The notes under the pieces were generated by a model. That model worked only from the letters and a program-made list of their open reading frames with translations, was not told the origin of the DNA and did no database searches. A stretch of DNA of 39,540 nt from Campylobacterales bacterium (GTDB lineage: Bacteria; Campylobacterota; Campylobacteria; Campylobacterales; QNZT01), in the NCBI GenBank assembly GCA_024278835.1, contig JAJRSK010000046.1, forward strand, positions 1-39,540, written 5' to 3'. Positions within the stretch are counted from its first letter, which is position 1; each line of letters starts with the position of its first letter. Made by a program: the position numbers and the translations under genes. Shown here in pieces: positions 8,434-16,693 of the stretch.

Positions 8434-8442
8434 AGTATAGCA
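8434..8442 (-). promoter_or_regulatory. Predicted promoter of mntA-hepT
   Basis: The minus strand reads TGCTATACT, an extended -10 box, a short distance upstream of the mntA Shine-Dalgarno. No clear -35. Confidence 0.55.
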
Positions 8443-8567
8443 AAATATTATTTTAGCACTTCTGTAAATAGCCTACAATTTTTTTCTCAAAAACCAAGCT
8501 TTGATTATTTACCTCTAAATGCACTTATCAAACTAAGCGCATTTTCAAACTTCCCATGTAACAATCT

Positions 8568-8834
8568 ATGCACAAAATAAATAAATTATATGATTATGCT
8601 AATAGACGAAATGATATCATCCGGGAGCAACTTGAAAAAGAATTTCCTTCTTTACAGGAGTGCCTATCAGAGAACGCAACAACTAAGTTCTAAAACTGGA
8701 AAAAGACCTTATACTATATGGACTCTACCTTACCCTACAAGGTTGACATCATCGGTATCAATAGCATCTCAAATCAGGATTTATTGGGGCATATTGGGAG
8801 AGTTGGGGTTGTATTAGATAAAACCCATGTGTAG
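8568..8834 (+). pseudogene. Relic of an MNT-type nucleotidyltransferase
   Basis: One plus-strand frame reads 41 codons from ATG 8568 to a TAA at 8691, then continues in the same frame to TAG at 8832. The second part (MDSTLPYKVDIIGINSIS and GHIGRVGVVLDK) resembles the C-terminal end of minimal nucleotidyltransferases, but the GSX10DXD active site is missing. The first part (YANRRNDIIREQLEKEF) is not recognised. A deletion plus an in-frame nonsense codon is the simplest reading. The stretch 8443-8567 just before it holds nothing I recognise. Confidence 0.5.
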
Positions 8835-8873
8835 TATACCACACACAAAATCGGCTCATTGAAGTTTTAATAC

Positions 8874-9887
8874 CTACCTCGTTTTAGCTTTCGGCTTCAA
8901 CTTCATCATAGGTTTTTCGACAAAATGCCATGACATAACTGCAAAAAACATTGTTACAAAAAAACCACTTATTAGATACCAAAGTATTGAAATTTTTGGG
9001 AAAAGATAGATAATCGACTGCTGAACGGGGAAAGCGTAAATATAAAATCCATAGGAGTAATCGGCTTTATTAAATAAAGATAGATAATGGCTCTTTGAAA
9101 AACCAAAGGACAACACCACAAATGGTATAAGTAAGAATGATGCAATAGCATAGTATTTTTCCCATTGTGATACAAATAGGAGCAATAAAAGTGCAATAAC
9201 AAATGTCTCAAACGAGAAATATCGTTTGATATTCCAATGATACATCACTGCACCAGCCCAGAAAAATGTACCATTTATTACAATTTGTTTCAAATCTGTA
9301 TCATACACAACCAATATGTCGGAAGTGGCTCTTGCCCAAGTAACTGTCAAAATACTAAATATCAAAAAGGCTATCAAAACAATGTATTTCACATAGTGTT
9401 TTCCCTGTGCAAATAGTGCTACCAAAATATACATAAAAAATTCAACAGGCAACGACCAAAGCGATCCATTGACAGCATTGGGTACATGGTTTTGCTCAAA
9501 TACTCCTGGTAAATAGAATGAAATATGTAAAAAAATATTTTCCATATAACGCCATAAAGCAGGATGGTTGAAATACTCTTTCAGACTCATGGTTGTCATA
9601 ATCGGTCCAAGAATAAATACCGACAAAATTACGACCACCGCCAGTGCTGGAAAAATCCTCAAAGCCCTTTTGATAAAATAGCGTTTCAAGGAGGGATCAA
9701 GCTCCCAACTCATAGAAATCAAATATCCACTGATAGAGAAAAATATAAATAAACCTACTTCATGACTCAAACCAATATCTATCGTTTTTCCAGATAAAAC
9801 ATAGGCATGACCATAAAAAACTAAAAAAGCTGCAAACAATCTAATAAAATTGAAATGATTATCTTCATGTTTGGTTACTACTTTCAC
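8874..9887 (-). CDS. Membrane O-acyltransferase, acyltransferase-3 family
   Basis: A 337-residue polytopic protein of the OafA/NodX-type acyltransferase-3 family, which acylates (often O-acetylates) surface sugars. The N-terminal NFIRLFAAFLVFYGHAYV has the conserved Arg and His, followed by the FFSISGYL motif and the NGSLWSLPVEFF motif near residue 140. About ten hydrophobic helices are visible. The start is GTG, four bases after the stop of the upstream glycosyltransferase, with GGAAAT as a plausible ribosome-binding site. As last gene of the cluster it probably decorates the exported glycan. Confidence 0.88.
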   Translation of the reverse strand: MKVVTKHEDNHFNFIRLFAAFLVFYGHAYVLSGKTIDIGLSHEVGLFIFFSISGYLISMSWELDPSLKRYFIKRALRIFPALAVVVILSVFILGPIMTTMSLKEYFNHPALWRYMENIFLHISFYLPGVFEQNHVPNAVNGSLWSLPVEFFMYILVALFAQGKHYVKYIVLIAFLIFSILTVTWARATSDILVVYDTDLKQIVINGTFFWAGAVMYHWNIKRYFSFETFVIALLLLLFVSQWEKYYAIASFLLIPFVVLSFGFSKSHYLSLFNKADYSYGFYIYAFPVQQSIIYLFPKISILWYLISGFFVTMFFAVMSWHFVEKPMMKLKPKAKTR

Positions 9888-9891
9888 AAAT

Positions 9892-11709
9892 CTAATTTCC
9901 GTTCCATTTGCGTATTTTATGGTAAAGTTTTTTGAAAAGATTATAAAACCGATATAAAAATGGCATACGCACTATCATATTTTTCACGCCTTCACGAGAA
10001 ACGGTCACAACATTGATAGAGCCACTCAGTTCTCTATAACACCCCACCACATCTGCTGGCGTCATTTCTATTTTCAAAGCTTTCTGTTTTTCAACAGCCT
10101 TCTGATAGTAGGCATCCAACTCTTCCTGCCGTCTTTGGGTATGTTCCTGGTGATATGGTACACGGTATAAAGAGGTAGTTTTTTCAATATATTTAAAGTC
10201 ATGCTCCATCGAATACCTTGTCCAAAGATTCCAGTCTTCCAAATTATCCAACTCTTCATCAAATCCGCCATAGGTATCATATAGTTTTCGTGAAAACATA
10301 ATCGCCTGAATGGGGATATAGTTGTTGTACCACATCAAGCAGCGAGAAAAAGGTTGCCTGTAAATCACATCATGCGTCATCTCTTTATATTTCAATGGAT
10401 TCTTAGATAGCACTTTTGTGGAGACTTGAAAAGCAGAAGTGTAACATGCATCGATAGCCTCATGATTTTCCAATTCTGTTACAAGCACTTCAAGATGATC
10501 GGCAAAGAAAAGATCATCATCATCTAAAAATACAATATACTTTCCAGTTGTATGTGCCAGTCCGACATTACCAGCAATGCAGCGTCCAGATTTTGGTATG
10601 GGAACATACTCTATCCTCGATATATTTTCACTTTTTAGAGATGCTGCAAACTTGTTAGCATCACTGGTTCCATCCTCCACAATAATCAGCTCTATATTGC
10701 GATATGTCTGATTTTTAATACTTTCGACCGCTTCTTTCAGGTAACCCATTCTTTGACAGCATGTTCTAACTATCACCGATACCAGCGGGGGATTTGCAAA
10801 ATATTCTTTAGAAAACGCGTAAAAAGCCCCATCACGAATAAATTCATAATCCCAAAGCAAAAATTTATAATGCACATCTTTTCTCTTTTTTCGTGTGAGT
10901 AAAAAGTGGGGAGCTTTTTGGACAATATCCACAAAATTCTTTGCAAGTTTCCAACGCTGTGAAGGAAACTGTTCAGGAAGAAAAAACAACCCCGCATATA
11001 AAAGTACTCCTTTCCCTATAGCGCGTATTCCTCCATACCGCATGCGTAAAAGGAGGTTTGAAGATGTGCTACCCAAAAACTGTAGCTCTTTGACTTGATT
11101 GGCTTCTTCATAAGTATAGTGCCAACAAACAGCCTTAGGGTAATATTTGAGTATATAGCCATGATCACGCAGCCTATACGATATCTCGACATCTTCTCCA
11201 TACATAAAGATTTTTTCTTCGTAACCGCCAATTTCATCAAGTGCAGATTTACGAAATAGAATACAAGCACTACTTGACCAGTTTGTTTCAAGTGTAACAG
11301 GATTGTAATATTTCGGATGTTCATATGGCTTTTGACGAAACTCCCATGATGCAACCTGTTCACTATCAGATACTGCATAAGTAACTATTTGTGTTAAACT
11401 ATCCTTTTCAAATTCTAAATCTACATTAGTAACTAGTAAAAAACTACTATTTGCTTTTTTAATATTATTATTATGACCTGCACCAAAACCGAGGTTTTTT
11501 GCCTGTTCAAGATAAAAAGATTTAAATTCTGAAGATAATTTATCTTTTAACACTTGAAGTTTCTCATAGGTTTCATCTGTTGAACTGTTGTCTGTAATAT
11601 AAATATTAATCAAGTCAAGAGGATAATTCTGACTTTGCAAAGAAGAGAAAAAATTATCAAGCCATTTTTGTGAATTGTATGTTACTATGGAAATATCTAT
11701 AGACTTCAT
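9892..11709 (-). CDS. Two-domain GT2 glycosyltransferase
   Basis: A 605-residue protein with two GT-A domains. Domain 1 (about 1-250) starts DISIVTYNSQKWL and has the NVDLEF metal-binding site, as in WbbL-like rhamnosyltransferases. Domain 2 (about 307-520) starts PLVSVIVRTCCQR, has IIVEDGTSD and a clear DXD in LDDDDLF. Fused GT2 pairs usually add alternating sugars to a repeat or cap. The ATG overlaps the stop of the methyltransferase gene by four bases. It belongs to the dTDP-rhamnose/ABC-transporter glycan cluster, so rhamnose transfer is likely but not proven. Confidence 0.9.
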   Translation of the reverse strand: MKSIDISIVTYNSQKWLDNFFSSLQSQNYPLDLINIYITDNSSTDETYEKLQVLKDKLSSEFKSFYLEQAKNLGFGAGHNNNIKKANSSFLLVTNVDLEFEKDSLTQIVTYAVSDSEQVASWEFRQKPYEHPKYYNPVTLETNWSSSACILFRKSALDEIGGYEEKIFMYGEDVEISYRLRDHGYILKYYPKAVCWHYTYEEANQVKELQFLGSTSSNLLLRMRYGGIRAIGKGVLLYAGLFFLPEQFPSQRWKLAKNFVDIVQKAPHFLLTRKKRKDVHYKFLLWDYEFIRDGAFYAFSKEYFANPPLVSVIVRTCCQRMGYLKEAVESIKNQTYRNIELIIVEDGTSDANKFAASLKSENISRIEYVPIPKSGRCIAGNVGLAHTTGKYIVFLDDDDLFFADHLEVLVTELENHEAIDACYTSAFQVSTKVLSKNPLKYKEMTHDVIYRQPFSRCLMWYNNYIPIQAIMFSRKLYDTYGGFDEELDNLEDWNLWTRYSMEHDFKYIEKTTSLYRVPYHQEHTQRRQEELDAYYQKAVEKQKALKIEMTPADVVGCYRELSGSINVVTVSREGVKNMIVRMPFLYRFYNLFKKLYHKIRKWNGN

Positions 11710-12935
11710 GAAGTTGTTGCCTTCTTATAAAATTTAAATACCTTTTTCAAACGATTCTTAATACGCATCGACTCGGCAATCTCTTGAAGCGCTACCATCT
11801 CTTCGTGCAACTGCTGAATCTGTTGCTCTTTTTGTTGGAGTTGTTGCTCTTTTTCTTTCAACAAAATTGCTTTACTATCCAATATATCATTAATATATTC
11901 ATACTTAAATACTACCTCGTTAACTACCACATCGTCAGGCACCAAAAAAGATATTTGAGGATCACTATGCCCAAACACAATCTCACTATTATTCATATAG
12001 AAACCATTATGCACTAGTTGGTCATAAGGTATCTCTATACTGTTGACTAAAACTTTATCTATTTTTATACTAAACGGAAACTCTAGCGGGTCAATACGCA
12101 ACGCTTTGACATCACCCATCTCTGTCTCGAAACTAAAAACAAGTTCCTTATTGACATTAGGGGAATAACTTGTTTTGAGAACTTCAATAGAGTTGAACCC
12201 CTTACCCGTATCGTAAAAAAGCAATGCCATCTCTTTTTTCTCCAACACAATCTCTGCTTCTGAGACTTTACGCTTGGCTTCTATAATAAATTGATAAACT
12301 TCACCAAACTGATGTTGATAGAGATGAGAAACAATACTTGAATCAAAATCATTATATGCGTATCCAAATTCAGTCTGTTGTGGAGCAGCATACACACCCG
12401 TTTCATACGAAATTTTCAAACCACACTTTTCTATAAATTTATCAATCGTCTTTTTTGTAAAAAAGCGTATATGCGTATTGTCCAATAGACCTGTTTCACG
12501 ATAAGTAAAGCGGTCATTTAACAAATCCATTATCACTGCATTGTGTGCGATATTTGGCAAAGAGATTAAAACACTTCCATCTTTATGTAGCAACTCTTTT
12601 GCCTGTGTAAGTACCTTGTCTGGATAGTAAAGATGTTCAAGCACATCGGCAAAGATGATATAGTCAAATCGTAAATTTTTATACTTTTTAAACCACTCAT
12701 AATCTTCAATATTGCCAACGATTATCTCTTTAGAGTATTTTGCGGCATCTTTTGCTGCTTTTTTGTCAAGCTCAACGGTATAGACCTCACATCCCATCTC
12801 TTCTTTAAGATATTTTGTCAATCTTCCGTGTGCTGGTCCAAACTCTAAAATTTTACTATTTGGCTTAATCCTCTTGACAATAAGCGAAAGACTATTTCGT
12901 GTACTTAAATCTAAATCAAAATCATATTTACTCAT
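11706..12935 (-). CDS. SAM-dependent methyltransferase with C-terminal coiled coil
   Basis: A 409-residue protein. Residues about 20-180 form a class I methyltransferase with the SAM-binding motif ILEFGPAHGRLTKYL, the acidic VYTVELD strand end and FDYIIFADVLEHL. The middle part is not recognised and looks beta-rich. The C-terminus (about 355-395) is a Gln/Glu-rich coiled coil (KEKEQQLQQKEQQIQQL) followed by a basic tail. Methyltransferases with coiled coils beside Wzm/Wzt often cap the O-polysaccharide and set its length; that role is inferred from context. It overlaps the wzt end by eight bases and the downstream GT2 by four. Confidence 0.82.
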   Translation of the reverse strand: MSKYDFDLDLSTRNSLSLIVKRIKPNSKILEFGPAHGRLTKYLKEEMGCEVYTVELDKKAAKDAAKYSKEIIVGNIEDYEWFKKYKNLRFDYIIFADVLEHLYYPDKVLTQAKELLHKDGSVLISLPNIAHNAVIMDLLNDRFTYRETGLLDNTHIRFFTKKTIDKFIEKCGLKISYETGVYAAPQQTEFGYAYNDFDSSIVSHLYQHQFGEVYQFIIEAKRKVSEAEIVLEKKEMALLFYDTGKGFNSIEVLKTSYSPNVNKELVFSFETEMGDVKALRIDPLEFPFSIKIDKVLVNSIEIPYDQLVHNGFYMNNSEIVFGHSDPQISFLVPDDVVVNEVVFKYEYINDILDSKAILLKEKEQQLQQKEQQIQQLHEEMVALQEIAESMRIKNRLKKVFKFYKKATTS

Positions 12936-14193
12936 AACTAAACTCTACTTCATGTGGATATAGCGACACAATACAACCATCGACTTGATCGGCAGAGACA
13001 ATATTGATAGTCGTGGCATCATGTATCCAGTGCTGCTGAATATGATTTTGCTGCGTGCCCTCTGACAAGGCAACTGTTATAGTATATTCTTTTGGATAAA
13101 GTTTTGGCACAACAAACTCTATCGCCACCCTCACTCTTTTACCTTTTTTGACCTCTTTGATTTCACTGCCATACATATAGGAGTTAAAAGTTAAAATGTC
13201 ATTATTGAGAGTATCTTTAAACAATACACCAATACCCACACCATAAAGGTTTATTGTTGTATGAAAAATAGAAACGAAAGTTGCTTTTTCACCCTGTTTG
13301 AGGATAGAAGTAGCATTTCCATGGTCGTCAAAAAAACCAATCTTTTCAATCAAAGCCTTTTTTTCACCGAAAGAATCGAGTTTTTCTACATTGATTAGTG
13401 CTTCGTTTTCTGTCTCTTTTTCTTCTGAAACACGCTCCTCTCTGACCGTTTCCAAGCCATAAGTCATAAACGACATATACTCTTCCAAAATAGATGCCGG
13501 TTCCCCTTCTGCTTTTATCTTACCTTCATTAAGCCATATCACTCTATGACAAAACTTATTCACTGCCTGTGTATCGTGAGAGACAAAAAGTATCGTAGTT
13601 CCTGCATCACCAATCTCTTCCATCTTTCGGATACATCTGTTTTGAAACCTTGCATCCCCCACACTCAAAGCCTCATCCACTATCAACACATCAGGCTCCA
13701 CATTGATAGCCACCGAAAACGCCAACCTAGCAAACATCCCGCTACTATACATCTTCACCGGCTGATCTATAAATTCTCCAATGTCGGCAAAAGAGAGTAT
13801 GGCATCGACTTTTGCATCCATCTCCTCTTTACTAAAGCCCATGATCGTACCGTTTAGATAGATGTTTTCCATACCCGTCATCTCAGGGTTAAATCCTGCT
13901 CCAAGCTCTAAAAGTGAGGCGATTTTACCCTTTACCTGCACCTCTCCGCTGGTGGGAGTCAGCACGCCTGTGATGATTTTGAGCAGTGTCGATTTGCCCG
14001 CACCGTTTTTGCCGATGATGCCAACAGTTTCGCCCTTTTTTATCTCAAAACTGACATCTTTGAGGGCATAGAAATCATGATGATACTTTTTGCCAAAGGG
14101 GTTGAGTGCTTCTTTGAGTCTATCTTTTGGACTATCGTATAGGTGATAGACTTTGGTGAGGTTTTTGACGCTTATGGCTATGTTATCTTGCAT
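12928..14193 (-). CDS. wzt: Polysaccharide ABC transporter ATP-binding protein, Wzt-type
   Basis: A 421-residue ATPase of an O-antigen/teichoic-acid type exporter. The nucleotide-binding domain (1-about 245) has Walker A GKNGAGKST (61-69), the signature MYSSGMFARL and Walker B DVLIVDEAL. The extra C-terminal domain (about 270-421) matches the carbohydrate-binding Wzt-C fold, which recognises the terminal modification of the glycan. Its ATG shares one base with the stop of the preceding HEPN gene (TAATG), so it is translationally coupled to a toxin-antitoxin module rather than directly to its permease wzm, which lies beyond that module. Confidence 0.95.
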   Translation of the reverse strand: MQDNIAISVKNLTKVYHLYDSPKDRLKEALNPFGKKYHHDFYALKDVSFEIKKGETVGIIGKNGAGKSTLLKIITGVLTPTSGEVQVKGKIASLLELGAGFNPEMTGMENIYLNGTIMGFSKEEMDAKVDAILSFADIGEFIDQPVKMYSSGMFARLAFSVAINVEPDVLIVDEALSVGDARFQNRCIRKMEEIGDAGTTILFVSHDTQAVNKFCHRVIWLNEGKIKAEGEPASILEEYMSFMTYGLETVREERVSEEKETENEALINVEKLDSFGEKKALIEKIGFFDDHGNATSILKQGEKATFVSIFHTTINLYGVGIGVLFKDTLNNDILTFNSYMYGSEIKEVKKGKRVRVAIEFVVPKLYPKEYTITVALSEGTQQNHIQQHWIHDATTINIVSADQVDGCIVSLYPHEVEFSYE

Positions 14194-14564
14194 TATCTAA
14201 TTTCTTCTTTTATAGCCATTAATATATAGGATTTTAGCTCCACCAAATCCTCCCTGCATATATCATATATCACTTCAGCATCAATATCTATGTAATGATG
14301 AGATATAATCTCTCTAAATCTTACAATATCACTCCAGTAACTTTTACCTGCCTGTTTTAAAAGTATATCTGCATCTCTTTTTAAAATATTTTTGATAGCT
14401 TCTCCAATAGTTTGCAATCGCATAGAGATAGCATCAAGTTTCTCTAATCCAATATCATCTTTTAAAAAGTCATCACTATTATCAATATATTTAAAACGAT
14501 CCTCAATCAATTCTATGCTATTTAAAATATATTCAACCAGTTCTAAACTATCTCTTTTATCCAT
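14193..14564 (-). CDS. HEPN-domain protein (HepT family), between wzm and wzt
   Basis: A 123-residue HEPN/DUF86 protein with an intact RX4HXY motif: Arg84, His89 and Tyr91 in REIISHHY. It overlaps the upstream nucleotidyltransferase gene by eight bases and ends in TAATG, joining directly to wzt. By family it is an RNase toxin held in check by its MNT partner. It is clearly different in sequence from the HepT at 7634. Confidence 0.87.
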   Translation of the reverse strand: MDKRDSLELVEYILNSIELIEDRFKYIDNSDDFLKDDIGLEKLDAISMRLQTIGEAIKNILKRDADILLKQAGKSYWSDIVRFREIISHHYIDIDAEVIYDICREDLVELKSYILMAIKEEIR

Positions 14565-14847
14565 ATATAATCTCTTTTTCTATGTTGTTTTGCAAGCTTT
14601 TTCTCATATTTTTATGTTTGTAAAAGAGATCTATCTTTTTACCCAAATGTTTTTCAAGATAATTCCATGTTCGGGCAATATTTTTATACTTTTTATCACT
14701 AAATTCTACAAATATATCGATATCACTATTCTCATCTGCTTCATCTTTTGCATAACTACCAAACAGACCAATCTTGACAACACTATACTTTTGCTTAAGC
14801 TCAAGCTTATGCGTTTTTAGAAAATCTAAAATATCTGTTTTAGTCAT
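14557..14847 (-). CDS. MNT-domain nucleotidyltransferase (MntA family)
   Basis: A minimal nucleotidyltransferase of about 96 residues with an intact GSX10DXD motif (GSY, then DID in the SDIDIFVEF stretch). The frame is open up to 14895, but two adjacent ATGs (14850 and 14847) follow AAAGGA at a good distance, so the short start is chosen. It precedes the HEPN gene with an 8-base overlap. A near-perfect promoter lies at 14881-14889, and a 9-base direct repeat lies between promoter and start, so the module appears to have its own control. Confidence 0.87.
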   Translation of the reverse strand: MTKTDILDFLKTHKLELKQKYSVVKIGLFGSYAKDEADENSDIDIFVEFSDKKYKNIARTWNYLEKHLGKKIDLFYKHKNMRKSLQNNIEKEIIYG

Positions 14848-14855
14848 CATACTTC

Positions 14856-14877
14856 CTTTGCTTTGTTGCTTTGCTTT
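14856..14877. repeat. Direct repeat between promoter and start of the MNT gene
   Basis: CTTTGCTTT occurs at 14856-14864 and again at 14869-14877, a 13-base period. It sits where an operator for self-regulation of a toxin-antitoxin operon would be expected. Confidence 0.5.
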
Positions 14878-14880
14878 TTC

Positions 14881-14889
14881 ATTATAGCA
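14881..14889 (-). promoter_or_regulatory. Predicted promoter of the MNT/HEPN module (extended -10)
   Basis: The minus strand reads TGCTATAAT, a consensus extended -10, about 30 bases upstream of the MNT start and just past the wzm stop. It could also feed transcription into wzt and the genes after it. Confidence 0.65.
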
Positions 14890-14919
14890 TACCATCTACT
14901 AGAGATTACTCTATTTCCA

Positions 14920-15684
14920 TCACAACACATCCGCAAAATGAGGTTTAAGCTTTTTAAATGTCACATACCCAATCCCTATCATGATAGAGGCTACTACCCA
15001 AAAATAAAGCGTCATCATAGGCTTTTGCCAAAACCATATGTGATTTATCATACTATCGCGATAGCCCTCTATGATATAGACAAGAGGGTTTAGTTTCAAC
15101 AAAAAGTGATACTTCTGTGGTATCGTCCCTATCGCCCAAAATATCGGTGTCATCCAAAACCCAAACTGCAACAACATCGCCACCAACTGCCCCATATCTT
15201 TGAAAAATACCACAATCGACGAGGTGATATAAGAGATCCCAAGTATCAACACTATCAATGCCCCAAGATAGTAAAAAACTTGTAGCCAATGCAGGTCAAA
15301 CCCATACCCATACACCATAAAAAACCCATACATAAAAAAGATAAAAAAGAGATGCACCACCAGCGCAGAAGAGACTTTTATCACAGGCAACATACTCACT
15401 TTAAAGACGATTTTTTTCACGAGATAACTGTTTTCTGTGATGGCATTGGTCGCATTTGACAAGGCATCTGCAAAGAAAAACCATGGAAACATCCCCGAAA
15501 TAAGCCAGAGGATAAACGGCACATCATTGATAGGTTGTGACTTAAATCCCACCTGAAAAACAAACCAAAAGATAAGCACAGTGATGACAGGCTGTATAAA
15601 TGCCCACGCCACGCCCAAGTAAGAGCCTAGATATTTTTGTCTAAAGTCATTCTTTGCCAGTGAGAAAAGGAGTCTAATATTCAT
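14920..15684 (-). CDS. wzm: Polysaccharide ABC transporter permease, Wzm-type
   Basis: A permease of about 254 residues of the ABC-2 family that exports undecaprenyl-linked glycans. It shows the usual amphipathic N-terminus (FSLAKNDFRQKYLGSYLGVAWAF), the family motif PWFFFADALSNATNAI and six hydrophobic helices, with MTPIFWAI and LNPLVYIIEGYRDS near the end. The frame is open to 15705, but GGAGAAGT before ATG 15684 fixes the start, overlapping the rmlB end by eleven bases. Its ATPase partner wzt is separated from it by the MNT/HEPN pair. Confidence 0.93.
   Translation of the reverse strand: MNIRLLFSLAKNDFRQKYLGSYLGVAWAFIQPVITVLIFWFVFQVGFKSQPINDVPFILWLISGMFPWFFFADALSNATNAITENSYLVKKIVFKVSMLPVIKVSSALVVHLFFIFFMYGFFMVYGYGFDLHWLQVFYYLGALIVLILGISYITSSIVVFFKDMGQLVAMLLQFGFWMTPIFWAIGTIPQKYHFLLKLNPLVYIIEGYRDSMINHIWFWQKPMMTLYFWVVASIMIGIGYVTFKKLKPHFADVL
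14977..14986. repeat. TATCATGATA palindrome, copy 6
   Basis: Exact copy with the 12-base form CTATCATGATAG, in wzm, read as IMI. Confidence 0.95.
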
Positions 15685-16693
15685 ACTTCTCCAAATACCA
15701 CTCAATCGTTTTTAAAATTCCAGACTCAAAATTCTCCTGCGCCTTCCAGCCAAGTTCATTCTCGATCTTTGTCGCATCGATAGCATAGCGTCTATCATGC
15801 CCTGCTCTATCTTCTACAAACGTGATAATTTCTTTGTATGATTTCTCATTTGGTACTTTTTCATCCAGTATCTCACAGATAGTATTGACGATATAGAGAT
15901 TATCTCTCTCATTGCGTCCACCTATGTTGTATGTCTCTCCTGCCTCTCCATCATGATAGGCTATATCTATGCCCCTACAGTGGTCTTGCACATAGAGCCA
16001 ATCTCGTATATTTTTACCATCTCCATAAATCGGTATAGGTTCATTTGCTAACGCTTTTCGTATGATTGTAGGGATGAGTTTTTCATCATGTTGTTTGGGT
16101 CCATAGTTATTGGAGCAGTTAGTGATGATGGTATTGAGTCCAAAGGTATGGTGGTAGCTTCGCACTATCATATCGCTTGATGCTTTAGAAGCTGAGTAGG
16201 GAGAGTTTGGGGCGTAAGGTGTCTCTTCTGTGAAGAGCTCTTTTGGGTCATCACTGAGTGTGCCGTAGACTTCATCGGTGCTTATATGGTGAAATCGACA
16301 GTTTTTGTATCTATCATGATAGACAAAGGGTTTCTCCATCCAGTAGTTTTTAGCGACATCAACTAGAGTATAGGTACCATTGACATTGGTCTCTATAAAG
16401 ACACCGGGGTTTTTGATAGAGTTATCGACATGGCTTTCAGCAGCAAAGTGAATCACACCCTCTATATCATACTTTTCAAATATCTCTTGTATTAGTGTTC
16501 TATCACAGATATCGCCTTTGATAAAGGTGTATCGTGGGTTATTTTCACACTCTTTGAGGTTTGCTTCGTCGCCTGCGTAAGTGAGTAGGTCTAAGTTTAC
16601 CAAGTGATAGTTTGGATATTTTTCCAAAAAATATGGCACAAAGTTAGAGCCTATGAAGCCAGCTGTTCCTGTGAGTAGTATATGTTTTTTCAT
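15674..16693 (-). CDS. rmlB: dTDP-glucose 4,6-dehydratase
   Basis: A 339-residue extended SDR enzyme, second step of dTDP-L-rhamnose synthesis. It has the NAD-binding GTAGFIGSNF, FAAESHVDNSI, the STDEVYGTL motif and the catalytic YSASK. Length and motifs match RmlB. Its ATG overlaps the stop of the ORF6N gene by four bases, so the usual link to rmlD is interrupted. One exact palindrome (YHDR) and one single-mismatch copy (YHDG) fall inside. Confidence 0.97.
   Translation of the reverse strand: MKKHILLTGTAGFIGSNFVPYFLEKYPNYHLVNLDLLTYAGDEANLKECENNPRYTFIKGDICDRTLIQEIFEKYDIEGVIHFAAESHVDNSIKNPGVFIETNVNGTYTLVDVAKNYWMEKPFVYHDRYKNCRFHHISTDEVYGTLSDDPKELFTEETPYAPNSPYSASKASSDMIVRSYHHTFGLNTIITNCSNNYGPKQHDEKLIPTIIRKALANEPIPIYGDGKNIRDWLYVQDHCRGIDIAYHDGEAGETYNIGGRNERDNLYIVNTICEILDEKVPNEKSYKEIITFVEDRAGHDRRYAIDATKIENELGWKAQENFESGILKTIEWYLEKYEY
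16312..16321. repeat. TATCATGATA palindrome, copy 7
   Basis: Exact copy, 12-base form, in rmlB, read as YHDR. Confidence 0.95.

Noticed and set aside
6879-8873. tRNA gene or integrase attachment site in the scarred region
   Set aside because: No cloverleaf-like arms, CCA end or flanking direct repeats were found by eye, and no integrase of mobile-element type is present.
10895-11378. Open frames overlapping the double glycosyltransferase
   Set aside because: The main frame has two complete GT2 domains; the others have no support.
14193-14895. HEPN/MNT genes as part of the glycan pathway (sugar nucleotidyltransferase)
   Set aside because: GSX10DXD and RX4HXY motifs and small sizes fit the MntA-HepT family, not sugar-phosphate nucleotidylyltransferases such as RmlA.
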